Counted from the first letter of the stretch, positions 44,544-54,115 are shown. The stretch is DNA of 64,000 nucleotides from JANNNF01 sp040385825 (GCA_040385825.1 JAZKGQ010000031.1:16462-80461); one strand, 5' to 3'. Notes: generated from the letters alone by a model not told the origin. Translations and numbers: made by a program.

Positions 44544-47408
44544 ATGGCCGAACAGAAGTTCATCGAAGTGCGGGGCGCGCGCGAACACAATCTGAAGAAT
44601 GTGGATGTCAGCATCCCGCGCGATCAGTTGGTTGTGATCACCGGGCTGTCGGGATCGGGCAAATCCTCGCTGGCGTTTGACACCATCTATGCGGAAGGCC
44701 AGCGCCGCTATGTCGAAAGCCTGTCGGCCTATGCCCGGCAGTTTCTGGACATGATGGGCAAGCCCGATGTCGACCATATCTCGGGCCTGTCGCCTGCGAT
44801 TTCGATTGAACAGAAAACCACCTCGAAGAATCCGCGGTCGACCGTGGGCACCGTGACCGAGATCTACGACTACATGCGGTTGCTGTTTGCCCGAGTGGGC
44901 ACACCATTCAGTCCGGCCACCGGCCTGCCGATCACGGCGATGCAGGTGCAGGACATGGTGGATGCAGTAATGGCGATGGCCGAGGGCAGCCGCGCCTATC
45001 TGCTGGCGCCGATCATCCGCGACCGCAAGGGCGAGTATCGCAAGGAATTTCTGGAGCTGCGCAAGCAGGGGTTTCAGCGCGTCAAGGTGAACGGCACGTT
45101 CCATGATCTGGACGAACCGCCCGTGCTGGACAAGAAATTCCGCCACAACATCGATGTGGTGGTCGACCGGATCGTGGTGCGCGAGGGGCTGGAAACCCGG
45201 CTGGCCGACAGTTTCCGCACCGCGCTGAACCTGGCAGACGGCATCGCGGTGATCGAAACCGCGCCGGGAGAAGGCGAAGGCGACCCGGTCCGCATCACCT
45301 ATTCCGAAAAATTTGCCTGCCCGGTGTCAGGCTTCACAATTGCAGAAATCGAACCTCGGCTGTTTTCCTTCAACGCGCCGTTCGGGGCCTGTCCGGTCTG
45401 CGATGGCCTGGGGGTGGAGCTGTTCTTTGACGAGCGGCTGGTGGTGCCGGATCAAGGCCTGACCTTGTTGGGTGGAGCGATTGCGCCCTGGTCGAAATCA
45501 AAGTCACCCTACTTTACCCAAACCATAGAAGCCCTTGCAAAGCATTACAAATTCGACCGCAAGACCAAATGGAAAGATCTGCCCGACAACGTCAAACAGG
45601 TGTTCCTGCGCGGCTCGGGTGGCGAGGAGATCGAGTTTCGCTATGACGAGGGCGGGCGCATCTATCAGGTGTCCCGCGTGTTTGAAGGCGTCATTCCCAA
45701 TATGGAGCGGCGCTACAAGGAAACGGATTCGGCCTGGAGCCGGGAAGATATGGAGCGGTTCCAGAACAACCGGGACTGTGGGGCCTGCGGCGGCTATCGC
45801 CTGAAACCCGAGGCTTTGGCGGTGAAGATCGCCGGTCTGCATGTGGGCCAGGTGGTGCGCATGTCGATCAAGGAGGCGTTTGTCTGGATCGAGTCGGTGC
45901 CAGAGACGCTGACGGCGCAGAAGAACGAAATCGCGCGCGCCATTCTGAAGGAAATCCGCGAACGCCTTGGTTTTCTTAACAATGTCGGGCTGGAGTATCT
46001 GACCCTGTCGCGCAATGCGGGCACCTTGTCGGGCGGGGAAAGCCAGCGGATCCGGCTGGCGAGCCAGATCGGCTCGGGGTTGACGGGGGTGCTCTACGTG
46101 CTGGACGAGCCGTCGATCGGCCTGCACCAGCGCGACAATGACCGTCTGCTGACCACGCTGAAAAACCTGCGCGATGCGGGCAACACGGTGCTGGTGGTGG
46201 AACATGACGAGGACGCGATCCGCGAGGCGGATTATGTGTTCGACATGGGGCCGGGGGCCGGGGTGCATGGCGGCGAGATTGTCAGCCACGGAACCCCTGC
46301 GCAGGTGATGGCGGATCCGGGCAGCGTGACGGGCCAGTATCTTTCAGGCGCGCGCGAGATTGCGGTGCCCAAGCAGCGGCGCAGGGGAAACGGGAAAAAG
46401 CTAACCGTTGTAGGGGCTTCCGGGAACAACTTGAAGAACGTGACAGCCGATTTTCCGCTTGGGCTGTTCCTGTGCGTGACCGGCGTTTCGGGCGGTGGCA
46501 AGTCGACGCTGACGATTGAAACCCTGTTCAAGACGGCCGCAACCCGGCTGAACGGCGCGCGCGAAACCCCCGCCCCCTGCGAGACGATCAAGGGGTTTGA
46601 GCACCTCGACAAGGTGATCGACATTGACCAGCGCGCCATCGGGCGCACCCCGCGCAGCAATCCTGCGACCTACACTGGCGCCTTTACCCCGATCCGCGAC
46701 TGGTTTGCCGGCCTGCCGGAATCGAAGGCGCGGGGCTATCTGCCCGGCCGGTTCAGCTTCAACGTCAAGGGCGGGCGCTGCGAGGCCTGTCAGGGCGACG
46801 GCGTCATCAAGATCGAGATGCATTTCTTGCCCGATGTCTACGTCACCTGCGAGACGTGCAAAGGCGCGCGCTATAACCGTGAGACTTTGGAAGTAAAGTT
46901 CAAGAACAATAGCATAGCAGACGTTCTTGATATGACGTGTGAAGATGCGCAGGGCTTTTTTCAGGCGGTTCCCAGCATTCGCGAAAAGATGGATGCGCTG
47001 TGTCAGGTCGGGCTTGGCTATATCAAGGTTGGCCAGCAGGCGACCACCCTGTCAGGCGGCGAGGCGCAGCGGGTGAAGCTGTCAAAGGAACTGTCGCGCC
47101 GCGCAACCGGGCGCACCCTGTACATTCTGGACGAACCGACCACGGGCCTGCACTTTGAAGACGTGCGCAAGTTGTTGGAAGTGTTGCATGAACTGGTCGA
47201 TCAGGGCAATACGGTTGTGGTGATCGAACATAACCTGGACGTGGTGAAAACGGCGGACTGGATCATCGACATCGGGCCGGAAGGCGGTGATGGCGGCGGC
47301 AGGATCGTGGCCACGGGCACGCCGGAAGACGTGGCGAAAGTCGCGGGCAGCCATACCGGGCGCTATCTGAAAGACATGCTGAAACCGCGAAAACTTGCTG
47401 CTGAGTAA
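44544..47408 (+). CDS. uvrA: Excinuclease ABC subunit A
   Basis: The damage-sensing ATPase of nucleotide excision repair. The 954-residue protein has two ABC modules: the first Walker A in GLSGSGKSSLAFDTIYAEG with signature LSGGESQRIRLASQIG, the second in GVSGGGKSTL with LSGGEAQRVKLSKEL. Zinc-binding CPVCDGLG-type and CEACQGDGVIKIEMHFLPD...CETC motifs are present. GAGGTG precedes the ATG. A LexA box is in the promoter. Confidence 0.98.
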   Translation: MAEQKFIEVRGAREHNLKNVDVSIPRDQLVVITGLSGSGKSSLAFDTIYAEGQRRYVESLSAYARQFLDMMGKPDVDHISGLSPAISIEQKTTSKNPRSTVGTVTEIYDYMRLLFARVGTPFSPATGLPITAMQVQDMVDAVMAMAEGSRAYLLAPIIRDRKGEYRKEFLELRKQGFQRVKVNGTFHDLDEPPVLDKKFRHNIDVVVDRIVVREGLETRLADSFRTALNLADGIAVIETAPGEGEGDPVRITYSEKFACPVSGFTIAEIEPRLFSFNAPFGACPVCDGLGVELFFDERLVVPDQGLTLLGGAIAPWSKSKSPYFTQTIEALAKHYKFDRKTKWKDLPDNVKQVFLRGSGGEEIEFRYDEGGRIYQVSRVFEGVIPNMERRYKETDSAWSREDMERFQNNRDCGACGGYRLKPEALAVKIAGLHVGQVVRMSIKEAFVWIESVPETLTAQKNEIARAILKEIRERLGFLNNVGLEYLTLSRNAGTLSGGESQRIRLASQIGSGLTGVLYVLDEPSIGLHQRDNDRLLTTLKNLRDAGNTVLVVEHDEDAIREADYVFDMGPGAGVHGGEIVSHGTPAQVMADPGSVTGQYLSGAREIAVPKQRRRGNGKKLTVVGASGNNLKNVTADFPLGLFLCVTGVSGGGKSTLTIETLFKTAATRLNGARETPAPCETIKGFEHLDKVIDIDQRAIGRTPRSNPATYTGAFTPIRDWFAGLPESKARGYLPGRFSFNVKGGRCEACQGDGVIKIEMHFLPDVYVTCETCKGARYNRETLEVKFKNNSIADVLDMTCEDAQGFFQAVPSIREKMDALCQVGLGYIKVGQQATTLSGGEAQRVKLSKELSRRATGRTLYILDEPTTGLHFEDVRKLLEVLHELVDQGNTVVVIEHNLDVVKTADWIIDIGPEGGDGGGRIVATGTPEDVAKVAGSHTGRYLKDMLKPRKLAAE

Positions 47409-47468
47409 GCGATTTAACTGTTTCTTGGCAGTTTGGGGTCAGGATCGGCTGTGAAAGGGGCGCGCGGC

Positions 47469-48437
47469 ATGCAGACGGGGGCGGGAAAACTGGTGCGTCT
47501 GGTGCAGGCCATTGTGGTTGTGCCTGCCTTTGCGCTGATCGCCATGGCGGTCTGGTTTCAACAGGCTGGTGTGGCAACTTTGGCGGGTATCGCCTTGATT
47601 TTCCTGTGGATCATCCGCTGCTGGTGGCGGGGCAATGCGCGGGCGGTCTGGGCCTGGACCGGGCTTGTGATCGTGGTGGCGGGGCTGTGGTATGTGACGT
47701 TGCGGCCGTCGAATGACCGCATCTGGGCCGAGGATGTGGCGCGCGGCGTGACGGCAGAGGTGGCGGGCGATGTTGTGACGGTGCGCGATGTCCGCAATTT
47801 CGACTGGCGCAGCGAGGTTGATTTTACCCCGAGGTGGGAGGCGCGGACCTACCGGCTGGATCAGCTTGCCAGTGTCGATCTGATCACCTCGGTCTGGGGC
47901 AACCCGGCGATTGCGCATGTGCTTGTCAGCTTTGGGTTTTCCGACGGGCAGCAACTTGTGTTCTCGGCCGAGATCCGGCGCGAACGGACAGAGGTGTTTT
48001 CCGCTGTCGCCGGGTTTTTCCGGCAGTTCGAGCTGGTTCTGATCGCGGCGGATGAACGCGATATCGTGCGGCTGCGCACCGATCTGCGCAAGGAAACGGT
48101 GTCGCTGTTCCGGCTGACCACAACGCCCGATCAACGGCGCGCGATGTTTCTGGCCTATCTGGACCGGGGAAATGCGCTGGCGCAGCAGCCCGAGTGGTAC
48201 AATACCGCGACTGTCAACTGTACCACGGTGATCTGGCAACTGGCGCGGACGGTCAGCCCCGGTTTTCCGCTGGATTGGCGGGTGATGCTGTCGGGCTATC
48301 TGCCGGAGTTTCTGTATGATCAGGGGCTTATCCGCCCCGACCTGCCGATGGCAGAGGTTCGGGCGCGGTCTGTCCGCAAACCCTTGGGGCCTGCGGACAG
48401 CGACGGTGCGGTGTTCTCGCGCCGGTTGCGCGAGTAG
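47469..48437 (+). CDS. DUF4105 membrane protein
   Basis: A 322-residue protein with two to three hydrophobic spans at the N-terminus (about 10-28, 33-50 and 56-76), then a soluble DUF4105 domain (about 120-300) with NFDWRSEVDFTPRWEARTYRLDQ-type start, SFGFSDG and the conserved YNTATVNCTTVIW containing the single Cys. The family is related to NlpC/P60-like folds, so a Cys hydrolase is possible but unproven. ATG 47469 has AAAGGGG 8 bases upstream. The longer frame starts (TTG 47433, GTG 47451) lack this. Confidence 0.75.
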   Translation: MQTGAGKLVRLVQAIVVVPAFALIAMAVWFQQAGVATLAGIALIFLWIIRCWWRGNARAVWAWTGLVIVVAGLWYVTLRPSNDRIWAEDVARGVTAEVAGDVVTVRDVRNFDWRSEVDFTPRWEARTYRLDQLASVDLITSVWGNPAIAHVLVSFGFSDGQQLVFSAEIRRERTEVFSAVAGFFRQFELVLIAADERDIVRLRTDLRKETVSLFRLTTTPDQRRAMFLAYLDRGNALAQQPEWYNTATVNCTTVIWQLARTVSPGFPLDWRVMLSGYLPEFLYDQGLIRPDLPMAEVRARSVRKPLGPADSDGAVFSRRLRE

Positions 48438-48440
48438 CGG

Positions 48441-49940
48441 TCAGTCCATCTGCCGGAAGTTCAGCGATGCGCCTTCCTTGATGCCGGACGGCCAGCGCGA
48501 GGTGATGGTCTTTGTCCGGGTGTAGAAGCGGAAGGCGTCGGGACCGTGCTGGTTCAGGTCGCCGAAGGACGATTTCTTCCAGCCGCCGAAGGTGTGATAG
48601 GCCAGCGGCACCGGGATCGGCACGTTGATGCCGATCATGCCGACGTTCACGCGGTGCGCAAAGTCGCGGGCCGTGTCGCCGTCACGGGTATAGATCGCGG
48701 TGCCGTTGCCATATTCATGGTCCATCGCCATTTTCAGCGCCGTCTCATAGGTGTCAGCGCGCACGACGCTGAGAACGGGGCCGAAAATTTCTTTGCGGTA
48801 GATGTCCATGTCGGTGGTCACATGGTCAAACAGATGCGGGCCGACGAAGAAGCCGTCCTCATAGCCTTGCAGTTTGAAGTCGCGGCCATCGACCACCAGT
48901 TTCGCACCATCCGCAACACCAGACTCGATCAGCCGCAGGATGTTGGCCTTGGCGGCGGCAGTGACGACCGGGCCATAATCCACATCGGATCCGCCAGTAT
49001 AGGGGCCGACCTTCAGCTTCTCGATCCGCGGGATCAGCCGCTCGATCAGGCGGTCGGCGGTTTCATTGCCCACCGGAACGGCCACCGAAATCGCCATGCA
49101 GCGTTCGCCAGCAGCACCATACCCGGCCCCGATCAGCGCGTCGGCGGCCTGATCAAGGTCAGCGTCGGGCATGATGATCATGTGGTTTTTCGCACCGCCA
49201 AAGCACTGCACGCGCTTGCCGTTGGCACAGCCGCGACTGTAGATATATTCGGCAATCGGGGTGGACCCGACAAAGCCGATGCCCGCAATCAGCGGATTGT
49301 CGAGAATGGCATCGACCGCCCCCTTGTCGCCGTTGATCACCTGCAGCACGCCGTCGGGCAGGCCTGCCTCTTTCATCAAGGCCCCCAGCATCATCGGAAC
49401 CGACGGGTCACGCTCGGACGGTTTGAGGATGAAGGCGTTGCCGCAGGCCAGCGCCGGGCCCATTTTCCACATCGGGATCATGGCCGGAAAGTTGAACGGC
49501 GTGATTCCGGCTGCAACACCAAGGGGTTGGCGCATGGAATACATGTCGATTCCGGGCCCAGCAGAATCGGTGAATTCACCCTTCAGCATCTGCGGCGCGC
49601 CGATGCAGAACTCCATCACCTCCAGCCCGCGCTGGATGTCACCCTTGGCGTCGGGGATGGTCTTGCCATGTTCGGCCGACAGAACCTCGGCCAGCTTGTC
49701 CATGTCGCGGTTCAGAAGGCGGACGAATTCCATCATCACGCGGGCGCGGCGCTGCGGGTTGGTGGCGCCCCATTTGACCTGCGCGCGCGCCGCATCGGCG
49801 GTGGCCGCGTCCAGCTCGGCGGTCGAGGCCAGCGCCACGCGGGCCTGCACTTCGCCGGTGGCGGGGTTGAACACATCGGCAAAGCGCCCCGAGGTGCCCG
49901 CAACTTCGCGCCCGTTGATCCAGTGACCGATCTCTTTCAT
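48441..49940 (-). CDS. mmsA: CoA-acylating methylmalonate-semialdehyde dehydrogenase
   Basis: Oxidises methylmalonate or malonate semialdehyde to propionyl- or acetyl-CoA in valine, inositol and propanoate metabolism. The 499-residue aldehyde dehydrogenase has ITPFNFPAMIPMW, GFVGSTPIAEYIY (cofactor loop) and the catalytic Cys in GAAGERCMAISVAV. The start MKEIGHW has GGGAGGA six bases upstream. The ATG two codons earlier is too close. A LysR regulator is divergently encoded and probably controls it. Confidence 0.93.
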   Translation of the reverse strand: MKEIGHWINGREVAGTSGRFADVFNPATGEVQARVALASTAELDAATADAARAQVKWGATNPQRRARVMMEFVRLLNRDMDKLAEVLSAEHGKTIPDAKGDIQRGLEVMEFCIGAPQMLKGEFTDSAGPGIDMYSMRQPLGVAAGITPFNFPAMIPMWKMGPALACGNAFILKPSERDPSVPMMLGALMKEAGLPDGVLQVINGDKGAVDAILDNPLIAGIGFVGSTPIAEYIYSRGCANGKRVQCFGGAKNHMIIMPDADLDQAADALIGAGYGAAGERCMAISVAVPVGNETADRLIERLIPRIEKLKVGPYTGGSDVDYGPVVTAAAKANILRLIESGVADGAKLVVDGRDFKLQGYEDGFFVGPHLFDHVTTDMDIYRKEIFGPVLSVVRADTYETALKMAMDHEYGNGTAIYTRDGDTARDFAHRVNVGMIGINVPIPVPLAYHTFGGWKKSSFGDLNQHGPDAFRFYTRTKTITSRWPSGIKEGASLNFRQMD

Positions 49941-50017
49941 CGTCATTCCTCCCATTTGCTGTCCGCACAATAGCCTTGCGAAATTGCGGAAAACAGAGGC
50001 AATATTTCAAAGGCGTT

Positions 50018-50030
50018 TTGCATTTTTGCA
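50018..50030. promoter_or_regulatory. Candidate LysR-type operator (T-N11-A)
   Basis: TTGCATTTTTGCA, which fits T-N11-A with partial dyad symmetry, in the 113-base divergent region between mmsA and the LysR gene. The surrounding AT-rich stretch (about 50001-50033) is unlike the rest of the window. Confidence 0.45.
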
Positions 50031-50053
50031 TTATGGCGGCGAAGGGGGTGGCG

Positions 50054-50941
50054 ATGGACTGGGACGATCTGCGCATCTTTCTGGCGGTGGCGCGCAGCGA
50101 CAGCCTGTCGGGCGCGGGCAAGCGGTTGCGGATTGATCCGGCGACCGTGGGCCGCCGCATCTCCCGGCTGGAGGAGGCGATGCGCGCGCGGCTGTTCGTG
50201 AAATCGCCGCAGGGGTACGGGCTGACAGAGGATGGCACGCGGCTGTTGGCCCATGCCGAACGGGCCGAGGCCGCGATGGAGGGGGCGCGCGAGGCGCTGA
50301 TGGGGCCAGAGGGGCTGACCGGGCAAATCCGCATCGGCGCCCCGGATGGCTGCGCGAATTACCTGCTGCCGCAGGTGCTGGCGCGGATCTGCGACGCCAA
50401 TCCGGGGCTGGAGGTGCAGATCGTGGCCTTGCCGCGCGTCTTCAACCTGTCCAAACGCGAGGCCGATCTGGCGATCGCGGTGTCGCGCCCCGAGGCCGGG
50501 CGGCTGACGGTGCAGAAACTGACCGATTACCGGCTGCATCTGGCGGCGAGCCAAACCTATCTGGACAGGGCGGGCCTGCCGCAAAGCCCCGAGGATTTGG
50601 CGGGGCACCGCTTTGTCGGCTATATTCCCGACATGATTTTCGACAAGGAACTGGATTATCTGGCCGGCATCGGGGTTGCCCATGTGCCGCTGGCATCGAA
50701 TTCGGTGTCGGTGCAACTGAACTGGCTGCGCCATGGGGCAGGGGTCGGCATCGTGCATGACTTTGCCCTGCCGACCGCGCCAGAGTTGCAGAAAATCCTG
50801 ACCGGCCAGATCAGCCTGACCCGCGCCTTCTGGCTGATCCGGCATGCCGATGATGGGCGGGTGGCGCGGCTGAACCGCTTTGCAGATCTGCTGACCCTGG
50901 AAATACGGAAAGAAGTGCAAAGGCTTGAGGCGATGACTTGA
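50054..50941 (+). CDS. LysR-family transcriptional regulator
   Basis: A 295-residue regulator. The N-terminal winged HTH (about 1-62) reads DWDDLRIFLAVARSDSLSGAGKRL then ATVGRRISRLEEAMRARLF. The LysR substrate domain follows (about 85-290). The start MDWDDL has GAAGGGGG upstream. It is divergent from mmsA, the usual arrangement for a LysR regulator and its target, so control of mmsA is likely; the inducer is unknown. Confidence 0.9.
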   Translation: MDWDDLRIFLAVARSDSLSGAGKRLRIDPATVGRRISRLEEAMRARLFVKSPQGYGLTEDGTRLLAHAERAEAAMEGAREALMGPEGLTGQIRIGAPDGCANYLLPQVLARICDANPGLEVQIVALPRVFNLSKREADLAIAVSRPEAGRLTVQKLTDYRLHLAASQTYLDRAGLPQSPEDLAGHRFVGYIPDMIFDKELDYLAGIGVAHVPLASNSVSVQLNWLRHGAGVGIVHDFALPTAPELQKILTGQISLTRAFWLIRHADDGRVARLNRFADLLTLEIRKEVQRLEAMT

Positions 50942-50993
50942 CAGAATCTTGCCTGGGCGTGACGCTTGGAAAAAACACGATTGGGAGGTCGTC

Positions 50994-51428
50994 ATGCTGG
51001 TCCAACAGATCCTGAAATCGAAATCCGATGCCGGTGTGATCACTGTTCCTCCGGGAACACGCGTGGCGGCTGTGGCCGAGCTATTGTCGGCCAAGCGGAT
51101 CGGGGCGGTGATCGTGTCGCCCGATGGCAAGACGGTGGCAGGGATCGTGTCGGAACGCGACATCGTGCGCGAACTGGGGCGCAAGGGCGCCGCTTGTCTG
51201 GAGGATGTTGTGGACGGCATCATGACGGCCCGGCTGATCACCTGCGCGCGCGGCGATCAGACCGACAGCGTCCTGCAGAAGATGACAGATGGCCGTTTCC
51301 GGCACATGCCGGTGATGGAGGGGGCCGAGATGGTCGGGCTGATTTCCATTGGCGATGTGGTCAAGGCCCGTCTGCTGGAGCTTGCGGCAGAAAAAGATGC
51401 GTTGGAGGGCATGATCAAGGGGTTCTGA
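50994..51428 (+). CDS. CBS-domain pair protein
   Basis: A 144-residue protein made only of two CBS motifs (about 5-65 and 75-135), with HMPVMEGAEMVGLISIGDVVK closing the second. Tandem CBS pairs bind adenine nucleotides and act as energy sensors. No enzyme domain is attached, so its partner is unknown. GGGAGG lies 5 bases before the ATG. It is followed after 38 bases by RTX protein 2 on the same strand. Confidence 0.88.
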   Translation: MLVQQILKSKSDAGVITVPPGTRVAAVAELLSAKRIGAVIVSPDGKTVAGIVSERDIVRELGRKGAACLEDVVDGIMTARLITCARGDQTDSVLQKMTDGRFRHMPVMEGAEMVGLISIGDVVKARLLELAAEKDALEGMIKGF

Positions 51429-51466
51429 CCCCCTGCGACAGCGCCCTGTTTTGAAAGGGAAGTCTG

Positions 51467-53254
51467 ATGGCATTTGATGGCAGCACCATGTCGGCGGCGA
51501 CGCAGGCCAGCTTTGTGAGTGGCGTTTACACCGACACGTTCAACCTGGGCAACAGCGATGTCGACATGGTCCGGATCGACCTTGTCGCCGGGCAGAGATA
51601 TTCGTTCGATATAGACAACGGCACCGCGGGCGATTTCTACCTGCGGATTTTCAACCAGTCCGGGGTTGAAGTCAGGGCCAATGATGACGGGCTGCGCGCC
51701 ACGGATGATGTGGTGTTCTCGCTCAGCCCGTTTGTGCAATTCACGCCCGATGTCAGCGGCCCCTATTTCGTGGCGGTCAGTCCGTACTATCTTCGCGGCT
51801 ATGATCCGGCCACGACACTGGGCCGCGTTACCCCCGAAAACCCGCTTGTTCCGACCGACGGCAGGCTGACGGTGACGCTTGAGGGGGCCAGTTTCTGGGG
51901 CAGCGCGGGGTCGATCAACGGCATAACCGCGGAATCTTCGTCCGATCTCAGCGATCAGTTGCGCGAGGCTGACGGATCGCTGCGGGTAGAGCTTGTGGGC
52001 GCCATCGACAGTGCCGCCGATGTGGACATCATCCGCATCGATCTGAACAAGTCCGATATTCTTGTGATCGATGTAAATGGCAGCACGGATGATGGCACCA
52101 TCGGCACGATGATCCGGGTGTTCGACGACAGCGGGGTGCAGATCGGGGTCGACGACGATTCCGGGTTTGGCGAAGACCCCGAGCTGATCTTTGTGGCCCC
52201 GGTGCTTGATGATTACTACATCGGCCTTTCGGGCGAGGGGAACACGGTCTATTCCGCGATCGACGGCACCGGGACGGTGGCGGCCGCGGGGGTGGGCGAT
52301 TTCGAGGTGATCCTTCACCGCAACCCCACCCAGATCGGCTCCACCCTTGCCAACTTCTTCACTGGCGGGGCGGCTGACAACTATATCGTCACGCTTGGCG
52401 GCAATGATACCGCGTCGGGCAATGAGGGCGATGATACCATTGCAGGCGGCGATGATCAGGATTCGATCAGCGGCAACAATGGTCTGGACATGCTGTATGG
52501 CGAGCATGGCAATGACACCCTGCGCGGGCAGAACGGCAATGATGTGCTGTCGGGGGGGCTTGGCAATGACCTGCTGGATGGCGGCGCGCAGGACGATGTG
52601 CTGTCGGGCGGCGCGGGCAATGACAGCATGCTTGGCGGCGGGCAGAATGACACGCTGTCGGGCGACGCGGGCAACGATACGGTCAGCGCCGCGTCCGGCA
52701 ATGACCGTCTGGATGGCGGCATCGGCAATGACAGCCTGTTGGGCGGCACTGGCATCGACACGCAAAGCGGCGGTGACGGCGACGATTCCATCTTCGGGCA
52801 GGATGGCAATGACAGTCTGGCGGGCGACAGCGGCAATGATCTGCTGAATGGCGGGCGCAACGAGGATCTGCTTTTTGGCGGCAGCGGCGACGATGTGCTG
52901 CTTGGCGCGGCGGGCAACGACAGTCTGGAGGGCGGCGACGGGTTCGACACCCTGACCGGCAGCGTGGGCGACGATGTGTTCGTGTTCAACAGCACCACGG
53001 CGGGGCTGGATGTGATCACCGACTTTGACCTTGCGACCGGCGATGTGATCGATCTGCGGGGCGTGTTCGGCGCCGGGGTGGTGACTGCGGGCAACATGGC
53101 GCAGTTCATCCAGGTCAGCAATGCAGGCATCGGCAGCAGCTTTCTGGCGGTCGATGCCAATGGTCCGACAGGGGGGCTGACCTTTGCGATCATCGCGCAG
53201 GTTGACGACATGACCCCGGCGCAACTGTTTGATGTGTCCAACTTCCTGCTGTGA
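51467..53254 (+). CDS. RTX calcium-binding protein 2 with two PPC-type N-terminal domains
   Basis: A 595-residue protein. Two tandem beta-sandwich domains of the pre-peptidase C-terminal (PPC) type occupy about 15-140 (DMVRIDLVAGQRYSFDID...FYLRIFNQSGVEV) and 165-285 (DIIRIDLNKSDILVIDVNGS). About a dozen GGxGxD nonapeptides (about 305-505) follow, then a C-terminal tail ending FDVSNFLL as in type I secreted proteins. No protease or other catalytic domain and no signal peptide are seen. A secreted binding or matrix protein is the simplest reading. Exporter genes are not in the window. Confidence 0.85.
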   Translation: MAFDGSTMSAATQASFVSGVYTDTFNLGNSDVDMVRIDLVAGQRYSFDIDNGTAGDFYLRIFNQSGVEVRANDDGLRATDDVVFSLSPFVQFTPDVSGPYFVAVSPYYLRGYDPATTLGRVTPENPLVPTDGRLTVTLEGASFWGSAGSINGITAESSSDLSDQLREADGSLRVELVGAIDSAADVDIIRIDLNKSDILVIDVNGSTDDGTIGTMIRVFDDSGVQIGVDDDSGFGEDPELIFVAPVLDDYYIGLSGEGNTVYSAIDGTGTVAAAGVGDFEVILHRNPTQIGSTLANFFTGGAADNYIVTLGGNDTASGNEGDDTIAGGDDQDSISGNNGLDMLYGEHGNDTLRGQNGNDVLSGGLGNDLLDGGAQDDVLSGGAGNDSMLGGGQNDTLSGDAGNDTVSAASGNDRLDGGIGNDSLLGGTGIDTQSGGDGDDSIFGQDGNDSLAGDSGNDLLNGGRNEDLLFGGSGDDVLLGAAGNDSLEGGDGFDTLTGSVGDDVFVFNSTTAGLDVITDFDLATGDVIDLRGVFGAGVVTAGNMAQFIQVSNAGIGSSFLAVDANGPTGGLTFAIIAQVDDMTPAQLFDVSNFLL

Positions 53255-53276
53255 CCAAAGCCTTGTGGACCGCGGG

Positions 53277-53315
53277 CTTGCGCCCGCAGCCGTTATCGGT
53301 TTGGCTGCGGGCAAG
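53277..53315 (+). terminator. Hairpin between RTX protein 2 and coaD
   Basis: Arms CTTGCGCCCGCAGCC and GGCTGCGGGCAAG (about 12 paired bases) are separated by an 11-base loop. It lies in the 78-base spacer, 18 bases before the coaD start. Confidence 0.6.
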
Positions 53316-53332
53316 GCGAGAGGGAGGCAATC

Positions 53333-53824
53333 ATGCGCATCGGTCTTTACCCCGGAACATTCGATCCGGTGACACTTGGGCATACCGACATCATCCAGCG
53401 CGCGATGGCGCTGGTCGACCGGCTGGTGATCGGGGTTGCCATCAACCGCGACAAGGGGCCGCTGTTTTCGCTGGAAGAACGGGTGGCGATGGTCAAGGCC
53501 GAATGTGCGGCCATCGTGGCCAGAACGGGTGGCGAGATCGTGGTGCATCCGTTCGAGAACCTGCTGATCGACTGCGCCCGCGATGTGGGCGCCGGGGTGA
53601 TCATCCGCGGGCTGCGGGCGGTGGCGGATTTCGAGTATGAATTTCAGATGGTCGGCATGAACCGCGCGCTGGATGCCAGCATTGAAACCGTGTTCATGAT
53701 GGCCGATGCCCGCAGGCAGGCGATTGCGTCAAAGCTGGTCAAGGAAATCGCGCGTTTGGGCGGCGATGTGACGAAATTCGTACCGCCCCCCGTAGTGGGG
53801 GCTTTGGCGGCGAAGTATCGCTAG
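53333..53824 (+). CDS. coaD: Phosphopantetheine adenylyltransferase
   Basis: Adenylates 4'-phosphopantetheine to dephospho-CoA. The 163-residue nucleotidyltransferase has YPGTFDPVTLGHTDII (the TxGH motif) near the N-terminus, and the C-terminal IASKLVKEIARLGGDV motif. RGLRAVADFEYEFQM is typical. GAGGGAGG precedes the ATG. The uninterrupted interspersed repeat begins six bases after its stop. Confidence 0.96.
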   Translation: MRIGLYPGTFDPVTLGHTDIIQRAMALVDRLVIGVAINRDKGPLFSLEERVAMVKAECAAIVARTGGEIVVHPFENLLIDCARDVGAGVIIRGLRAVADFEYEFQMVGMNRALDASIETVFMMADARRQAIASKLVKEIARLGGDVTKFVPPPVVGALAAKYR

Positions 53825-53829
53825 AGTGC

Positions 53830-54071
53830 GATGACCTTCGCTGAACCAACTTTCTTCTGCCCGGAATCAAGCGCGAAGCGCGCCGGGCAATGCCCCATTG
53901 CCCGACAAGCGTTTGCTTTTGCAAACGCTGAGAGGGGGCCGCCCCCTCGGGCGGGCATTCTCAACGTCACCAGCAGAAATGCCGTGGGATGGGCTGAGCC
54001 ATAAACCGCGTAGAACTGGCGTTGCTTGCCCACCCGGCGGTCGGGCCTTGCCCTCTCGTCGTGCTGGTTGA
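53830..54071. repeat. Interspersed repeat copy B (uninterrupted)
   Basis: A 242-bp element matching the flanks of copy A (4428-6160) in order and orientation. The conserved left block (53830 to about 53896) and right block (about 53942-54071) surround an unrelated core with two hairpins: AGCGTTTGC / GCAAACGCT around TTTT (53908-53929), and GAGGGGGC / GCCCCCTC (53932-53948). It starts six bases after coaD and faces a minus-strand gene, so like copy A it lies between convergent genes. No open frame is conserved between the copies. Confidence 0.85.
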
Positions 54072-54115
54072 TGGGTATGTAAAACAACCTGAACGGCGCT
54101 ACCCCCCAGACATGC

